Notes under the pieces: model-generated
What the model saw: the letters and a program-made list of their open reading frames with translations, nothing else
Database searches by the model: none
Told to the model about the DNA's origin: nothing
DNA from: Acanthosepion esculentum
Taxonomy: Eukaryota > Mollusca > Cephalopoda > Sepiida > Sepiidae
Length of the DNA stretch: 64,000 nucleotides
Reading direction: 5' to 3'
Assembly (NCBI GenBank): GCA_964036315.1
Contig: OZ038517.1
Location: forward strand, 15,494,713 to 15,558,712
Translations under genes and position numbers: made by a program
Shown here: positions 46,667 to 58,195 of the stretch, piece by piece
Numbering within the stretch: the first letter of the stretch is position 1
Layout of the letters: each line of letters starts with the position of its first letter

Positions 46667-47341
46667 TTTGTTACTTTGGATATAGATCGTCTGACTGGCC
46701 TCCTTCTTGACATTATCCATGGCCTGCAGCAGTTTTTCAGCTCCAAACAAGACACCTACTACAGCCAGTCACTATTTTTCCTGTCATTGGCCATCCATCG
46801 AATCATGCCCTCCACATTGAAGAAACTCATCATGTTAGATGTTGATCTCAAATTTGAAGCTGACATTGGCCAGTTGTTTGGACATTTTGATCGTTTCACT
46901 GACACAAACATAATCGGAATTGCCCGTGAGATGCAGCCTGTCTACCGACATATTTTCCACGCGTACCGTGACGAGAACCCAGGCACTAGGGTTGGAGGCC
47001 CCTATCCAGACGGTCTCACAGGTTTCAATAGTGGAGTGTTACTGTTGAACCTTGAGCGTATGCGGAAATCTGAATTGTACAATGCCTTTCTTGATCCTGA
47101 TGTCGTACGTAATTTGACGATCAAGTACAAATTTCAGGGCCATCTTGGCGACCAGGATTTTTTTACCTTGCTGTCATTGGAACATGAAGAGCTGTTTTAC
47201 GTTCTACCCTGCACCTGGAATCGGCAACTGTGCCAATGGTGGCGAGACAAAGGCTACGAGGATGTTTTTGATGACTACTACACCTGTACAGGAAAAGTGA
47301 ACATCTTTCATGGAAATTGTCACACGCCAATTCCATCCTGA
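46667..47341 (+). CDS. XXYLT1: XXYLT1-like xylosyltransferase copy B, exon 2 (terminal)
   Basis: Terminal exon of copy B, 224 codons plus TGA, acceptor TTCCAG at 46661-46666, phase 0. All catalytic blocks of copy A are kept, including the DVD metal site, GFNSGVLLLN, GHLGDQDFFT, CTWNRQLCQWW and the NCHTPIPS end. Differences from copy A are few and mostly conservative (S/R after DID, PPPDG to PYPDG, I/L and Q/R in NIERMQ, T/A, H/R, N/H, L/I). About 125 bp of intron before the exon is nearly identical to copy A. The intron is 4.4 kb against 8.3 kb in A, mainly because of different transposon loads. The copy appears intact. Confidence 0.92.
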   Translation, partial: FVTLDIDRLTGLLLDIIHGLQQFFSSKQDTYYSQSLFFLSLAIHRIMPSTLKKLIMLDVDLKFEADIGQLFGHFDRFTDTNIIGIAREMQPVYRHIFHAYRDENPGTRVGGPYPDGLTGFNSGVLLLNLERMRKSELYNAFLDPDVVRNLTIKYKFQGHLGDQDFFTLLSLEHEELFYVLPCTWNRQLCQWWRDKGYEDVFDDYYTCTGKVNIFHGNCHTPIPS

Positions 47342-47616
47342 AAAATCCTGTAAGCATTGTACACATTGGCTCATTAATTCGGTGTTATTAAAATTGTGAG
47401 TTCGATCTCTCGGCTGGGTAGTGTATGCTAAAAAGAACAAAACAACCTACCCCTGTAGGCTAAATAGAGCTTTTCCAGATCAGCAAACACCAGAAGACAT
47501 CTGTAAAGAAAAGTGGCCAAAATGTTGTGATAATTATGAAGACGAGAGGTTTTAGTCCCCAAGTGTAAATAATGTAATGTTTCTTATCTCAATCTACAAT
47601 AATTTCCAAAATATAT

Positions 47617-47622
47617 AATAAA
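47617..47622 (+). terminator. Polyadenylation signal, copy B
   Basis: AATAAA about 276 bp after the stop codon, at the position equivalent to the copy A signal. Confidence 0.5.
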
Positions 47623-48127
47623 ACTTTTTATATATCTATTTTCTTATTCATTTCTTTGATATTAGCCAAAACCAATGTTCATGCCAGAGTCTCAGAGCCT
47701 AGTCAAAATATATATTAGTCCCCAAGTTTAAACAATGTAAATGTTAACTTTTTTTTATTTCAATCTACATTAATTTCTAAATTAAATACCGTATATTTCC
47801 GTGTATAATGTAACCTTTCGATAAGACAAGGAAAAAATATATAACAAATTTTCATTACTTTACCCCATACACGAAGCATAAGACGATGTTACTGGAAATG
47901 TTGTTAGTGTATCATTAGAAATTCAAAATAAACGAAATAACAAAACCAATTCTATATTGTGTTTTTCCATCACATGTCCCCTAAAAGAGGGAAACCATTG
48001 TTTTGTTTACGTTTCATCACGTGATTTCTTGCGAATACTGATTCTTCTCCTTCCTCTTCTTTTCTCTAATCAAGAGTTACAAACAGCCTAGTGTACTAAA
48101 GGCCATTTACTTATAATTTATATTTAA

Positions 48128-48280
48128 CATCAAAGGGTTGGGGAAGAAGAGGATTCATACCTTTCCCCAGGGTATTTGCACGTGAGTGAATGTAATGGAT
48201 TCAACTGGAATTCGAACACTGTCCTTTCCTATATAGAGAGAATATGTTAGGCGGACTTACCCATCTGGTGAGCAAACTAG
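48128..48280 (-). repeat. SINE S1 fragment, minus strand
   Basis: Complement of the S1 head-body junction: minus strand GAATTCCAGTTGAATCC, ATTACATTCACTCACG and ATACCCTGGGGAAAGGTA. Confidence 0.6.
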
Positions 48281-48554
48281 GGCTAGGTAGCTTGTACCTT
48301 TAAAACCCTCGGCAACTGGTACCATTGGCATTGGAGAGAATTTCTTCTGTGTTACTTCAGAGCAGGTCCTGCCACTTTTCCGTGGTAGTCAGCCTTTTCT
48401 GAACCCACGTGGTTTTATTGAGCAATGAGAGACTGTCTAACATCATGTGACCAATCTCTATATATAGGAGCAGACGAATTTTACAAACCGTACAGTCAGA
48501 TTTGTGCCTTGAACCAGTATCTGGTTAGGTTCTAGATGCGGTTTACAGAGTAAA

Positions 48555-49700
48555 TGCTGTAGCTAGAGGCAGTAAAAATGGCGTGATCAGAAAGTGGCCC
48601 TGGTGTTGAAAAAATCACAGACTACAAAAAAGAAAGAGTTGAAGGAATCATTCTGGTTAATTCATATACTTCAAGGGTGAGATGGAATGGAAACAGAGAA
48701 AGTGAGCAATGTCAAATAGAGCCCCCTATTGTAGCCACTCTCCACGGGTCGGGGGTTAAGTAGCTGGCAAAACAACATTCTTATCTCAATCTACAATAAT
48801 TCCCCAAATAAATAATAAAACTATTTTTTTTTATATATATCTATTTTCTTATTCATTTCTTTGATATTAGCCAAAACCAATGTTCATGCCAGAGTCTCAG
48901 AGCCTGGTCAAAAGTATATATTAGTCCCCAAGTATAAACAATGTAAATGTTAACATTTTTTTTTATCTCAATCTACATTAATTTCTAAATTAAATACCGT
49001 ATATTTCCATGTATAAGGAAAAAATATATAACAAATTTTCATTATTTTACCCTATACACGAAGCATAAGACGATGTTATTGGAAATGTTGTTAGTGTATC
49101 ATTAGAAATTCAAAATAAACGAAATAACAAAACTAATTCTATATTTTGTTTTTCCAACACATGTCCCCTAAAAGAGGGAAACCATTGTTTTGTTTACGTT
49201 TCATCACGTGATCTTTAGCTAGAGGCAGCAAAAATGGCGTGATCAGAAAGTGGCCCTGTTGTTGAAAAAATCACAGACTACAAAAAAAAAAAAAGAAGAG
49301 TTGAAGGAATCATTCTGGTTAATTCATATGCTTCAAGGGTGAGATGGAATGGAAACAGAGAAAGTGAGCAATGTCAAATAGAGCCCCCTATTGTAGCCAC
49401 TCTCCACGGGGCGGGGGTTAAGTACTGATTATTCTTCTTCCTCTTCCTTTCTGTTATCAAGAGTTACAAACAGAAAAAAATGGTGTGATAAGAAAGTGAC
49501 CCTGTTACCGAAAAAATCACAGACTGAAAAAAAAAAAAAATTTGAAGGAAAGTAAAAAGAGTTGGAATTAATCTGGCTAATTCATATGTTTCAACGATGA
49601 GTCAGGATGAAAATACGGGGGAGTGAGCAGTGTCAAATAGATCCCCCTATTGGGGATTATCTCCACATGAGTGGGGGCTTAAGTAGCCGGCAAAACAACT
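48555..49700 (+). repeat. Triplicated ~220-bp unit
   Basis: Copies at 48555-48775, 49217-49425 and 49475-49700 share ATGGCGTGATCAGAAAGTGG, GAAAAAATCACAGACT, and CCCCCTATTG..GCCACTCTCC; the third is more diverged. No coding signal. Confidence 0.65.
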
Positions 49701-50010
49701 GAAGCTTCTCCTTCCTGTTACAAAAGATCTCTTTACTCACAAATCCAGAACGTCATGTTGCAAGATCGTGTATAAAAATTTATATAATAAAAAAAGATAT
49801 TCAACTCTTTCGGTCCTGTCACTGGATCTAACTAACGCCTATATCCACTGTGCCATGTGTCCTTGAGGACATCTTTGTGTGAATAACTGGGTATTATAAA
49901 CCTAATGTCTTTAGCAACCGTTTTTTACTAGTGCTCATATTGCAATTTTTGCTGTTATCATTACATGTATTTACCAGAGCTTATATTGCAATTTTTGTTG
50001 TTATCATTGC

Positions 50011-50999
50011 ATGTTTTCATCCCCAGAAAAACTGACCAGTATCCCAATAGATAATCGGGTGGAGATGTTGACAACACGCTTCGGAATGAGATCATACATA
50101 TATCGACAGGATGAGGGCTTAGCAATGGGCTCGCCATTATCACCAGCAATGACGCATATACACATGGAATACTTTGAGGAAATGCTATTAGAATCCATAT
50201 CCCTAAAGCCAGTTCTATGGTTAAGGTACGTAGATGACAGTTTCATACTCTGGCCACACCAGGAAGATGTTCAGGTACTACTGGACCATTTGAACTCAAT
50301 AAGCCCTTCGATACAGTTTACGGCGGAGAAAGTAACAGCACGCTCCCATTCCTGGATGTTCTAATATCTCGAACAGAGTATGGGTTCAAGACATCCATAT
50401 ACCGTAAACCGAGATTCACCGGACAGTACCTTCAACTCCCACCATCCATACAGCGTAAAGAAAGGGATCATCCGCTGCTTACAACACCGAGCAAAAGTCA
50501 TAAGTGACAACCTAGAGACATTAGATAAAGAATTTGTCAGTATAAGTAGTACTCTACAACGTAACAACTACCCTGGGTGCATGGCAGCAGCCCCAACAAA
50601 CTGGGATAGGCAGGTACAAGAGGAGGACAACAACATCCAGAAAACAGTCTGCCTGCCTTATGTGAAGGGGTTATATATGCGGTCCATATAACATCAGGAC
50701 AACCTTCAAAAGCTGGACGACACTTCGCAGATATCTCTCCCGGCTAAGACCCGCCATCGAATGAATTGAAGTATGTGAGGATTTTGTTGTTAATCATTAT
50801 AATTGTTTCTATGAGTCTAACAGTATTGTAATTAGAACTTGTTATCTTGCCTAAGTATAAGGCACACAAAGAAACATTTTCTGCAAGATTGTTTTGTATA
50901 TTTTGTGCTGTTATTTTTATGTAATTTAATAAATTTCATTTTTTTTTTTCATGTTTTATACTGAAGTAGGATTCTTGTGTTTTTCATTTGCATCATGCA
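50011..50999 (+). mobile_element. Penelope-like retroelement fragment (RT)
   Basis: Reverse transcriptase with GLAMGSPLSPAMTHIHMEYF, then LKPVLWLRYVDDSFILWPH: the YVDD box and MGSPLSP block are typical of Penelope-like elements. A frameshift near 50350 leads to GFKTSIYRKP-like text in one frame and the end TVCLPYVKGLYM in another. The 5' part and any GIY-YIG endonuclease are not visible. The 3' third is duplicated at 31969-32384. Confidence 0.75.
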
Positions 51000-51478
51000 T
51001 ACTGTAATTCCCCGTGTATAATACGCCATCAACCATAACACGCACACCTAAAATTGTGCTGAAAGTGTGGGGAAAATGCTTCTACTCATGCATAATACGC
51101 ACCCGTTGTTTTGGTAATCAAACCCTATACATTGTACCTCTCCAATTTCATTACGGCCAGTGTTTCCTACTCTTAAAAAAAAAATGGTTTTAAACATAGA
51201 ATAAAATTATTCTAAATTAGTTTTATGATAATTCTTATTTTATTTAACATTTGTAAGTATTGTTAGGTAAATATAATTGTAATTGACATCCTTATGGGGT
51301 CGCAATCATCGAATGTTAGTGTCAAATTGTCGTATGTTTGTAGTGAGTAGTCATTTCGCAACTGAAATCGACCTATGAACGGCAATTTTTAAAAGATTTT
51401 TTGTAGCTGTGCGCACCCCTAATTTTGCTTATTATTTTTTATAAAAAAAATGCGTATTATACATGGGGAATTACGATA
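51000..51478. mobile_element. MITE family M, copy 3 (mosaic)
   Basis: 479 bp with the same inverted ends as copies 1 and 2. Most of it resembles copy 1; the last stretch (from about 51372-51412) resembles copy 2. Confidence 0.8.
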
Positions 51479-51665
51479 ATACTCAAGATATGAGATTTGA
51501 TGTTTTCTCCTCTTACTCTACCGTCCCCAAATCTTTTTATTTGGGCCACAGTATCCACATCTTGTATGTTTATTAATCTGCTATTCATCCATGCATTGAA
51601 TATTTCTGCCATATCTGGTCTATCTCAAGATTTTCGACAAAATACAAAAAGAGTCTGTAATGTAA
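51479..51665 (+). mobile_element. Short LINE tail fragment
   Basis: Direct match to 33491-33680 (ACTCAAGATATGAGATTT.., CATCCATGCATTGAATATTT), then diverges. Confidence 0.6.
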
Positions 51666-51819
51666 TTACAACACTATGTTCTTACCACTACACAAAAGAG
51701 AAAAGGACTTTAATTATTAATTATTAATTAAGTGTTAAGTTTGCCTTATCTCAATAAGTCTGAAAACCAATGTGATCTAATTTTAATATGCAAATTCTTA
51801 CTAGCAATAAAAAGCGTGA

Positions 51820-52450
51820 GTGAGATTTCAGCTGCCACAGGAATCCACGACAGTTGAAACCATGCGCCAATCTTCTCACTCACATCACCACTCACATGCT
51901 GAATATTCTTTACACTCGCATAATCTTTTCCTTACACAGCAAAACTGTTGAAAATATTTATTACCAGAAACTATCACAACCTTCTTTCTTTCTGTGAACG
52001 TTGGAACACAAATAAATTAAAGAGAGACAACTCTTGTTTTACTCAATGCATGCCTTTCTTCCACATCGTTGTTGGTACATCTTGTTAAATACAAATTTTA
52101 TGCGTAATGACAAACCTCTTTTTCTTCACGTCAGTTTGATTTCTTAATCTAAGTTAAATAAATGTGGTGAAGTCCGCCACACTATTATTACTACTACTTG
52201 TTGGGTTGACTTTTGGGGTTGCTCCAAATGTTGGGGTCTTGTGTGTACTATTTCTAAGTGTTGGTTCAGTGTTTGCGCTCACCCCAAAAGCCCAAACCAA
52301 AACAAATTTTTTTCTTTTTTTTTTCTTTAAATTGTAAAAAATTCCTTGTAAGTATCTGAACTTACGAAATGTGAATAATTCCCTGATTTTTTGGTAATTT
52401 TTCATTCTAAGGGTTGGAGTTGTTGCGAGGTAAGCGGATAGGATAAAAAC
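51820..52450. repeat. Dispersed repeat fragments
   Basis: 51855-52090 matches 5270-5530. 52255-52440 matches 55425-55620 (GTTTGCGCTCACCCCAA). No gene. Confidence 0.45.
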
Positions 52451-52650
52451 TCCTTGTTTTTCCTAGAAAATGTCTTGTTTGAAAATAATATTTCAACTCA
52501 AACAATTTTTAAAATTAAAAAAAAAAATAACCACAACGCTGAGTCACTTGTGAAAATGGACACGAAAAACATCACCCAACTTAAGGAAGCCATAATAACG
52601 GTAAAAACTTCAAATAAAGAATGTGTGATCTATTTTTCACTCCACAAAAA

Positions 52651-52725
<75 letters not shown>
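52651..52725. repeat. (CA)n microsatellite
   Basis: About 36 CA units. Confidence 0.95.
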
Positions 52726-52728
<3 letters not shown>

Positions 52729-52739
52729 AAACTTTACAC

Positions 52740-54257
52740 ACCAAAGAATCTTCTCAACTGTGAAGGTATTTTATTATTAAATGATGCAGTAAAATATAGC
52801 GTCTTTGCCCTACTTACTCGGGACCATTTCAAGTAGGTGACAGAAAACCAAAATATTTTATAGCCATAAAAAAAAGTGCAAACAAGACAGACTAAAAACC
52901 AGCGTCCTTGGATTTACCTATAAAAAACCAGTACGATTGTTGGGATTGCTATGAATTGAGTGTGAAATCAGAAGGTTTTTTTTTATTATTACTAGAGTGA
53001 TGAATTTGAAAGCATGTTCTTCACATTAATCACAACAAATAAAAGCATAGACGTACAAGTCGAAATAAACTCAATGCCAAATGAACAAGAAACAACGGTG
53101 GTATTGGGATATTCCCAATTATATTTGGTAACGAAAATATTGTGACGCCGGCATGAAGAAAGGAACACAAACACAGATGAAAATGGTTGAAAAAAAAACT
53201 TGTATTTGTAGGAAAAGAGAGGAAAGTGTCTTGCAAACAGTTGGGTTTGCGGAACCTATCTGAAAGATGCGTCCTTTTAACGGTTTTACATTTCCTGTGT
53301 CGTTTTGGCTGGGTTGAAAAAATAGTGCCTTGACTTCTTGACTTTGCTGTCCAAATCCTCACACGTGTCATGGTGTTTAGATGACGGAGAGTGCAGACGG
53401 GGAACGTGTTGTCTCTGAGGGTTGCAACAAAAAAAAAGAGGACGAGAGTTCGTAAAAATCGCTCTAGTGGGAGTTTGGTGAAAATCTAAAAAGTTAGCCT
53501 GTGATTGGTTGTTTTTCATCCAATCACAGGGCACCCAGTTAGCGACTCCGTAATAATTTCAATAGTGGATGTGCATTCAACTAGAAAATATCGAACATTT
53601 ATATACAATTTTTACAAATAGAGAAAAAGATTTGTGTTTTGGTTATATGCAAGTTAACGAAGCTTGCCTCAAGTATATTAAGTGCATTAAAGTTCAGCAA
53701 TGTTCTTTTGTTTAGAAAATGTTCACATGTAATATTAAGGAAAATTTATCGAGAGATAAATTAAAAAGTAATGTATGTGAGATTTAAGTTGGTTTTGTTT
53801 TTGTCTTTTTCTGACAGAGTTTTTCACCGTGGACTGTATTTTCTTTTGTCTTATGCTAGAATTACAATTTCTGTTTTGTAGTGTAGTTAAGACTTTTTTT
53901 TAGAAAGCTGTAATGAGTTTAGAGAGAGACAGAAAGAGGTTGAAAGTTGAGTCAGGTGTTGACGCGCGTAAAGTTCTTAAGTCAAAATGTAGACACGCGT
54001 GAATCTGTTTGGAATCTCTCTGAAGGCGAATTACTGACTGGTGAATTGGACTGAAATTCGTCCTTTTATTTACTTTGGGAAGCCAAAGTAGGCTCCGACG
54101 AAATTAGGGAAAAACGTATTTTTGGCCATGGATACACATTCTGGGGTTGTCTCGACTAATAATAAGCCGAGTTTCACAATCTGTGGTGTTGATTGGTTGA
54201 AACTAGCTCTTATGGAATAGTCTATTTTTAACGGGGGTCAGTGGAGAAATATAGACG
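52740..54257. other. Gene-free DNA
   Basis: No gene or element with clear ends. 53480-53530 has ATTGGTT/CCAATCA motifs resembling the 5.1-5.8 kb repeat. Confidence 0.4.
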
Positions 54258-54395
54258 ATTCCACACGATAAAACACTCTATACCCACAATGAATATCAAA
54301 GTCTGCAAACTATTTTCCACGCCGTCAAACACATTCCTGGACATCACTACAAAATAGAGTAGACGAGTAAATTGGCCTTCTCAATTTAAAACATA

Positions 54396-54789
54396 TGTTG
54401 TGTTGACGAAAGAGAATTTTTTTTTCGTATGGGCCCGAAATCCTCGTCGCCAAGTTGTTGTGGATTCCAGGAATGGAATCCTGCACAAATAAATAAACAA
54501 CGCCAGTAATTGAGATAGAAAAATAAGTGTATTAAACATAAGAATACAGACTTGAAATGAAATTAGTAGTCCAGGAATGCGGGTTAGTAGAAAGTATATG
54601 TACAAGTCTCTGTAAGTGAAGCCGTAATTATCTCTCTCTCTCTCTCTGGACACTCGTATAACTCCCTGTGTACTGTCTCCGTATCTCTCACCCTGACTCA
54701 ACGTATCTCAACCTGCAGGTATTCTCTCTGTCAGTATAAGTATACGTTGGACGAGTCCATCTTGTGTAAAAGGGGTCTGACCCACAACA
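54396..54789. mobile_element. 394-bp solo LTR with visible empty site elsewhere
   Basis: Begins TGTTGTGTTGACG, ends GACCCACAACA, with ATA on both sides. The flanks are contiguous at 35406-35420. TG...CA ends and size fit a solo LTR; no internal region. Confidence 0.7.
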
Positions 54790-54909
54790 ATATATTAGAT
54801 ATTTAAATTTTTTCTCAATATTTATCAATCTGCGGGGAAGGGATTTGGCTATAGGATATAAACTCCTATATTTTGCGACTAATAAGCGAAGCACAAGCAA
54901 GTAACAATT

Positions 54910-55842
54910 TTGTACAAAACAGATCTCCAAATTAAATATGTAGTTTCTGGAACCTGATTGGATAGGACAAATCACGTGATGTGCTTTCTACGACATCCGC
55001 GTAGTTGAACTCCAAATGACCTGGAAAAGGGTCACTGCTAGATTACTGAGTAGATTCCCACGCAAAACTCAGATAGTGATTCGGAGCCGATTCACAGCGA
55101 TAAAAGCAGGTTCACCAAGGATATTCAGCAACGTAACAGTCATCGAAAAAGGCTCTGCCCCGACACATGTTAACATGACAATGCATCAGTCAGCGATAAT
55201 TTTTCTACACTGAAAAATATAGAAAGCTTTGACGAACGTAAGCCCTGTTTCCTCTCTCTTTGTTCACTGTATTTAAAATTACTGCTATCGCCCATAATCA
55301 GTCACACATGTTTCATTCGCATTTACTACACACACATTGACGTACAAAATCACTTCGAACTTTGCAGACTCACTTCCGACAAATCATTTCGAACAATCGA
55401 AGTAATTGCCAATTCGGAAGCACTATTTCTAAGTGTGGGGTCTACGTTTGCGCTCACCCCAATAAGCAAGCCCAAACCGAAACAGATTTTTTTCTCTATT
55501 TTTTAAATTGTAAAAAAATTCCAAGTAAGTACCCCGAATATCACACTTGCAAAATGTGAATAAATTCCTGACTTTTGATAATTTTTCATTCTGAGGGTTG
55601 GAGTTATTGCGAGGCAAGCTAAACAAATTTTAATTTAAATTTTATAATTTCATAAGAATGCCGAAAATTTAATAATAAACAAAGTTTGATTTAAAATTTA
55701 TAATTTCTTTGGGTGAATTAATATTTGCAATAAGTAACTTTACATTATTTGGGATGAAATAACAAAAAAAAAAGATCCAAAATGAAAAAAAATATAAACT
55801 TGAAAAAAAAAAAAAAAAATGAAAAATTACTGATTTCTTCTC
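54910..55842. other. Gene-free DNA; repeats near right end
   Basis: 55425-55620 pairs with 52255-52440, and 55675-55842 pairs with 15415-15580. No gene. Confidence 0.4.
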
Positions 55843-56797
55843 TTGCTAGGCACCCAGAATGTGTTTTTAGAATTTTTAAAACTAGACAACAAAAGATTTA
55901 GCAAAATCGATCTGGTATCAGCATATCATCAAAATGCACCCGGAAAAAAAACAGCACTCATTTCTCCTCTCGGATTGCATGAAAATAAATACATGCCTTT
56001 TAGACTAAAGAATGCAGCATCCATTTTTCAAAGATACAGTGACAAGACTTTTCAACATATTGACTGCGTATTTACATACGTTCAAGATATTCTTATTTTC
56101 AGCGATTTTTCTTAAGCACACGTAAAAAAAAAAAAACGTTGAAACTTTTATAAACATTCTACATGATAAGAATCTAAAAAATTCAATAAGAAAGTCAACA
56201 TTTGATGTGACTGCAGCCGATTTTTTAGGGTTATAATAGTTCCTATAGTATAGACCTACACAAAATAATGTTAGTGAATTACAGAATTTTCCCCTCCTGA
56301 GGACAGTAAGAATCTTCGTTGTTTCTAAAGCATAGTAAATTTTAGAGAAAATTAATCCCAGACTTTGCAGACATGGTCATGCCATTAACAGAAAAAATAC
56401 GTATATGTCGTAACACTACATAAAATGACTTGGAATTGCAATCATTTAACGATATTAAAAGCAGAATCGGTGAATTTCCGTCTTTAGCTCACCAACGGTC
56501 TGACTGTACTGAATATCAGTTGATTACTGGTAGCAGTAATTGTGCAATTGGTGCAGCCCTGCATCGAATAGTAAAAGAAGCACCAATTCCAAGAGGCTTC
56601 TTCTTTAAAAAGTTAACTCAAATTCAAACGACTTTCGATAAGGAACTTTTCGTTGCATATTCAGCTACGTTATGTTTTAAACATATTAGAGAAAAGACGT
56701 TTTATTATAAAATGATCATAAGCCTTTGTGCGGTGCATTCTGTTGACTAAACCCTCCTAAGTCAGATAGCTGCAGCAAGTAGCGATTCTCACAGAAT

Positions 56798-56821
56798 ATA
56801 TCTCTATCTATAAAAGGCAGG

Positions 56822-56883
<62 letters not shown>

Positions 56884-57615
56884 CGAATGCACGGCCGCAA
56901 TTTCGACGGATTTGCACCAAAATTTACATGCACATGCTCCAAGTTAGTAAAAAGGCCAAGACCGACTTTGCATTTCCCAATTCCCATCGATAGTGGAAAT
57001 AATCGATTTTTTCATGCTTCTACGGTAGTTTTCATGTAGTTTGCGGCCATTTTCTACTGGCCAGAGTGAGAGCCTATAGCTGGCTGCCACGATTAGGCAG
57101 GAAGATTCTATTGGCCAGCGTGAGAGCCAACAGCTGACTGACACGAATGTTAACTAGCATGCTAGCATGCAAAAAAAATCGATAGCTGCATTCGTCACAA
57201 GTGGGAAAAATTTAAATCTGCATGGCACTTTACTCCAGTTGTCTCATTCGCTTGCTTAAACTCAACGTTGATTCTGATCCCGCGGAACTGGGTTGGGTGT
57301 GAAAAAGTATTTGTTGTTAACATTCTTTTTTCATTCGGTTTTTCCAGTTACGAGTCCTTTTTTTAAAGCTGATCGTTTTGCGTTCATTTTCTTTAGTTCC
57401 TTTTTCGTAACAGATTTAATGTTTAGTATAGAGCTTAGAAAAAATTCGCAGTGTGAGATAGGCAAGAAGTAAGGCATGTAGCAACATCAGCACGGCAAAG
57501 GGCACTCCTTTAAAGGCAAGGAAGGGCAAAAATATTTTAAGTCAAGTGATAGCGATTGCTGTATGAGCCGTACGATTGTTGAATCAAGCACGGGAAACGC
57601 CGGGCCATGCTGTTA

Positions 57616-57617
<2 letters not shown>
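56798..57617 (+). mobile_element. Helitron-like non-autonomous insert
   Basis: Starts TCTCTATCTATAAAAGGCAG followed by a (GT)n tract (56826-56881), and ends with a GC-rich CGGGAAACGCCGGGCC block then ATGCTGTTAGT before (TA)n. This 5' TC.. / 3' GC-rich then CTRR-like layout fits Helitrons. Gypsy coding before (QIAAASSDSHR) and after (HIKDKNVIAD) is continuous in order once it is skipped. The terminal GTTAGT is not a perfect CTAGT. Confidence 0.5.

Positions 57618-57680
<63 letters not shown>
57616..57680. repeat. (TA)n microsatellite
   Basis: About 32 TA units directly after the Helitron-like 3' end. Confidence 0.95.
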
Positions 57681-57684
<4 letters not shown>

Positions 57685-58195
57685 ACATAAAGGATAAAAA
57701 CGTCATAGCTGATTGCCGAGTTCAAACTTGTAAGGAAATATTCTCCCTCACAACACATGGATAATCAGAAGTTTGCTAAGGAGTTACAACGTACCTTATA
57801 CTCCATACATTCAACAGAGAAATATTATAGCCCTGTAAATAAATCACGTCAATACGTTCCTGACAAGCTTAAGACATATAAAAGTGTATGGCTACGAGCC
57901 TCTGGAAGCAACTTACACTGGTCCCTTCCAAGTGTGACATAGAACTGGCAAATATTTTGTAATTAAAATGAACAATGAGATACAGTCAATGGTATCAATA
58001 GATAGATTAAAACCACACATTGAACCTAAAAGTCATGAGCAAATAATAACTGAAAAGCCACCTCATGACGATGATATAATAATTCATACAGAAAACATAG
58101 ATATCACTGCTACTGTAACACTATTTGGGTTGCTGGTAATTAATAATAATAATAACAACTTGGAATATCAACGAAAACGAGATAATGATGAATAA

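Larger units (their letters stand above)
47583..49215 (+). repeat. Duplicated 3' flank of copy B
   Basis: 47583-48060 and 48781-49210 are direct copies (TCAATCTACAATAATT, ATGTTCATGCCAGAGTCTCA, GTGTATCATTAGAAATTC). The first also aligns with the copy A 3' flank at 25500-26000. The duplicated block between them includes a SINE S1 fragment. Confidence 0.65.
55843..58195 (+). pseudogene. Degraded plus-strand Ty3/gypsy pol
   Basis: RT piece 55843-56115: FSKIDLVSAYHQ, KTALISPLGLHENKYMPF, LKNAASIFQRY and FTYVQDILIFS, where the catalytic YVDD box has become YVQD. RNase H piece 56430-56750: LITGSSNCAIGAALHRIV, FFFKKLTQIQTTFDKEL, FKHI. Linker HIKDKNVIAD at about 57683. Integrase tail 57757-58195: YVPDKLKTYKSVWLR and QSMVSIDRLKPHIEP. 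The integrase core is missing. A Helitron-like insert and microsatellites interrupt it. Confidence 0.75.
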
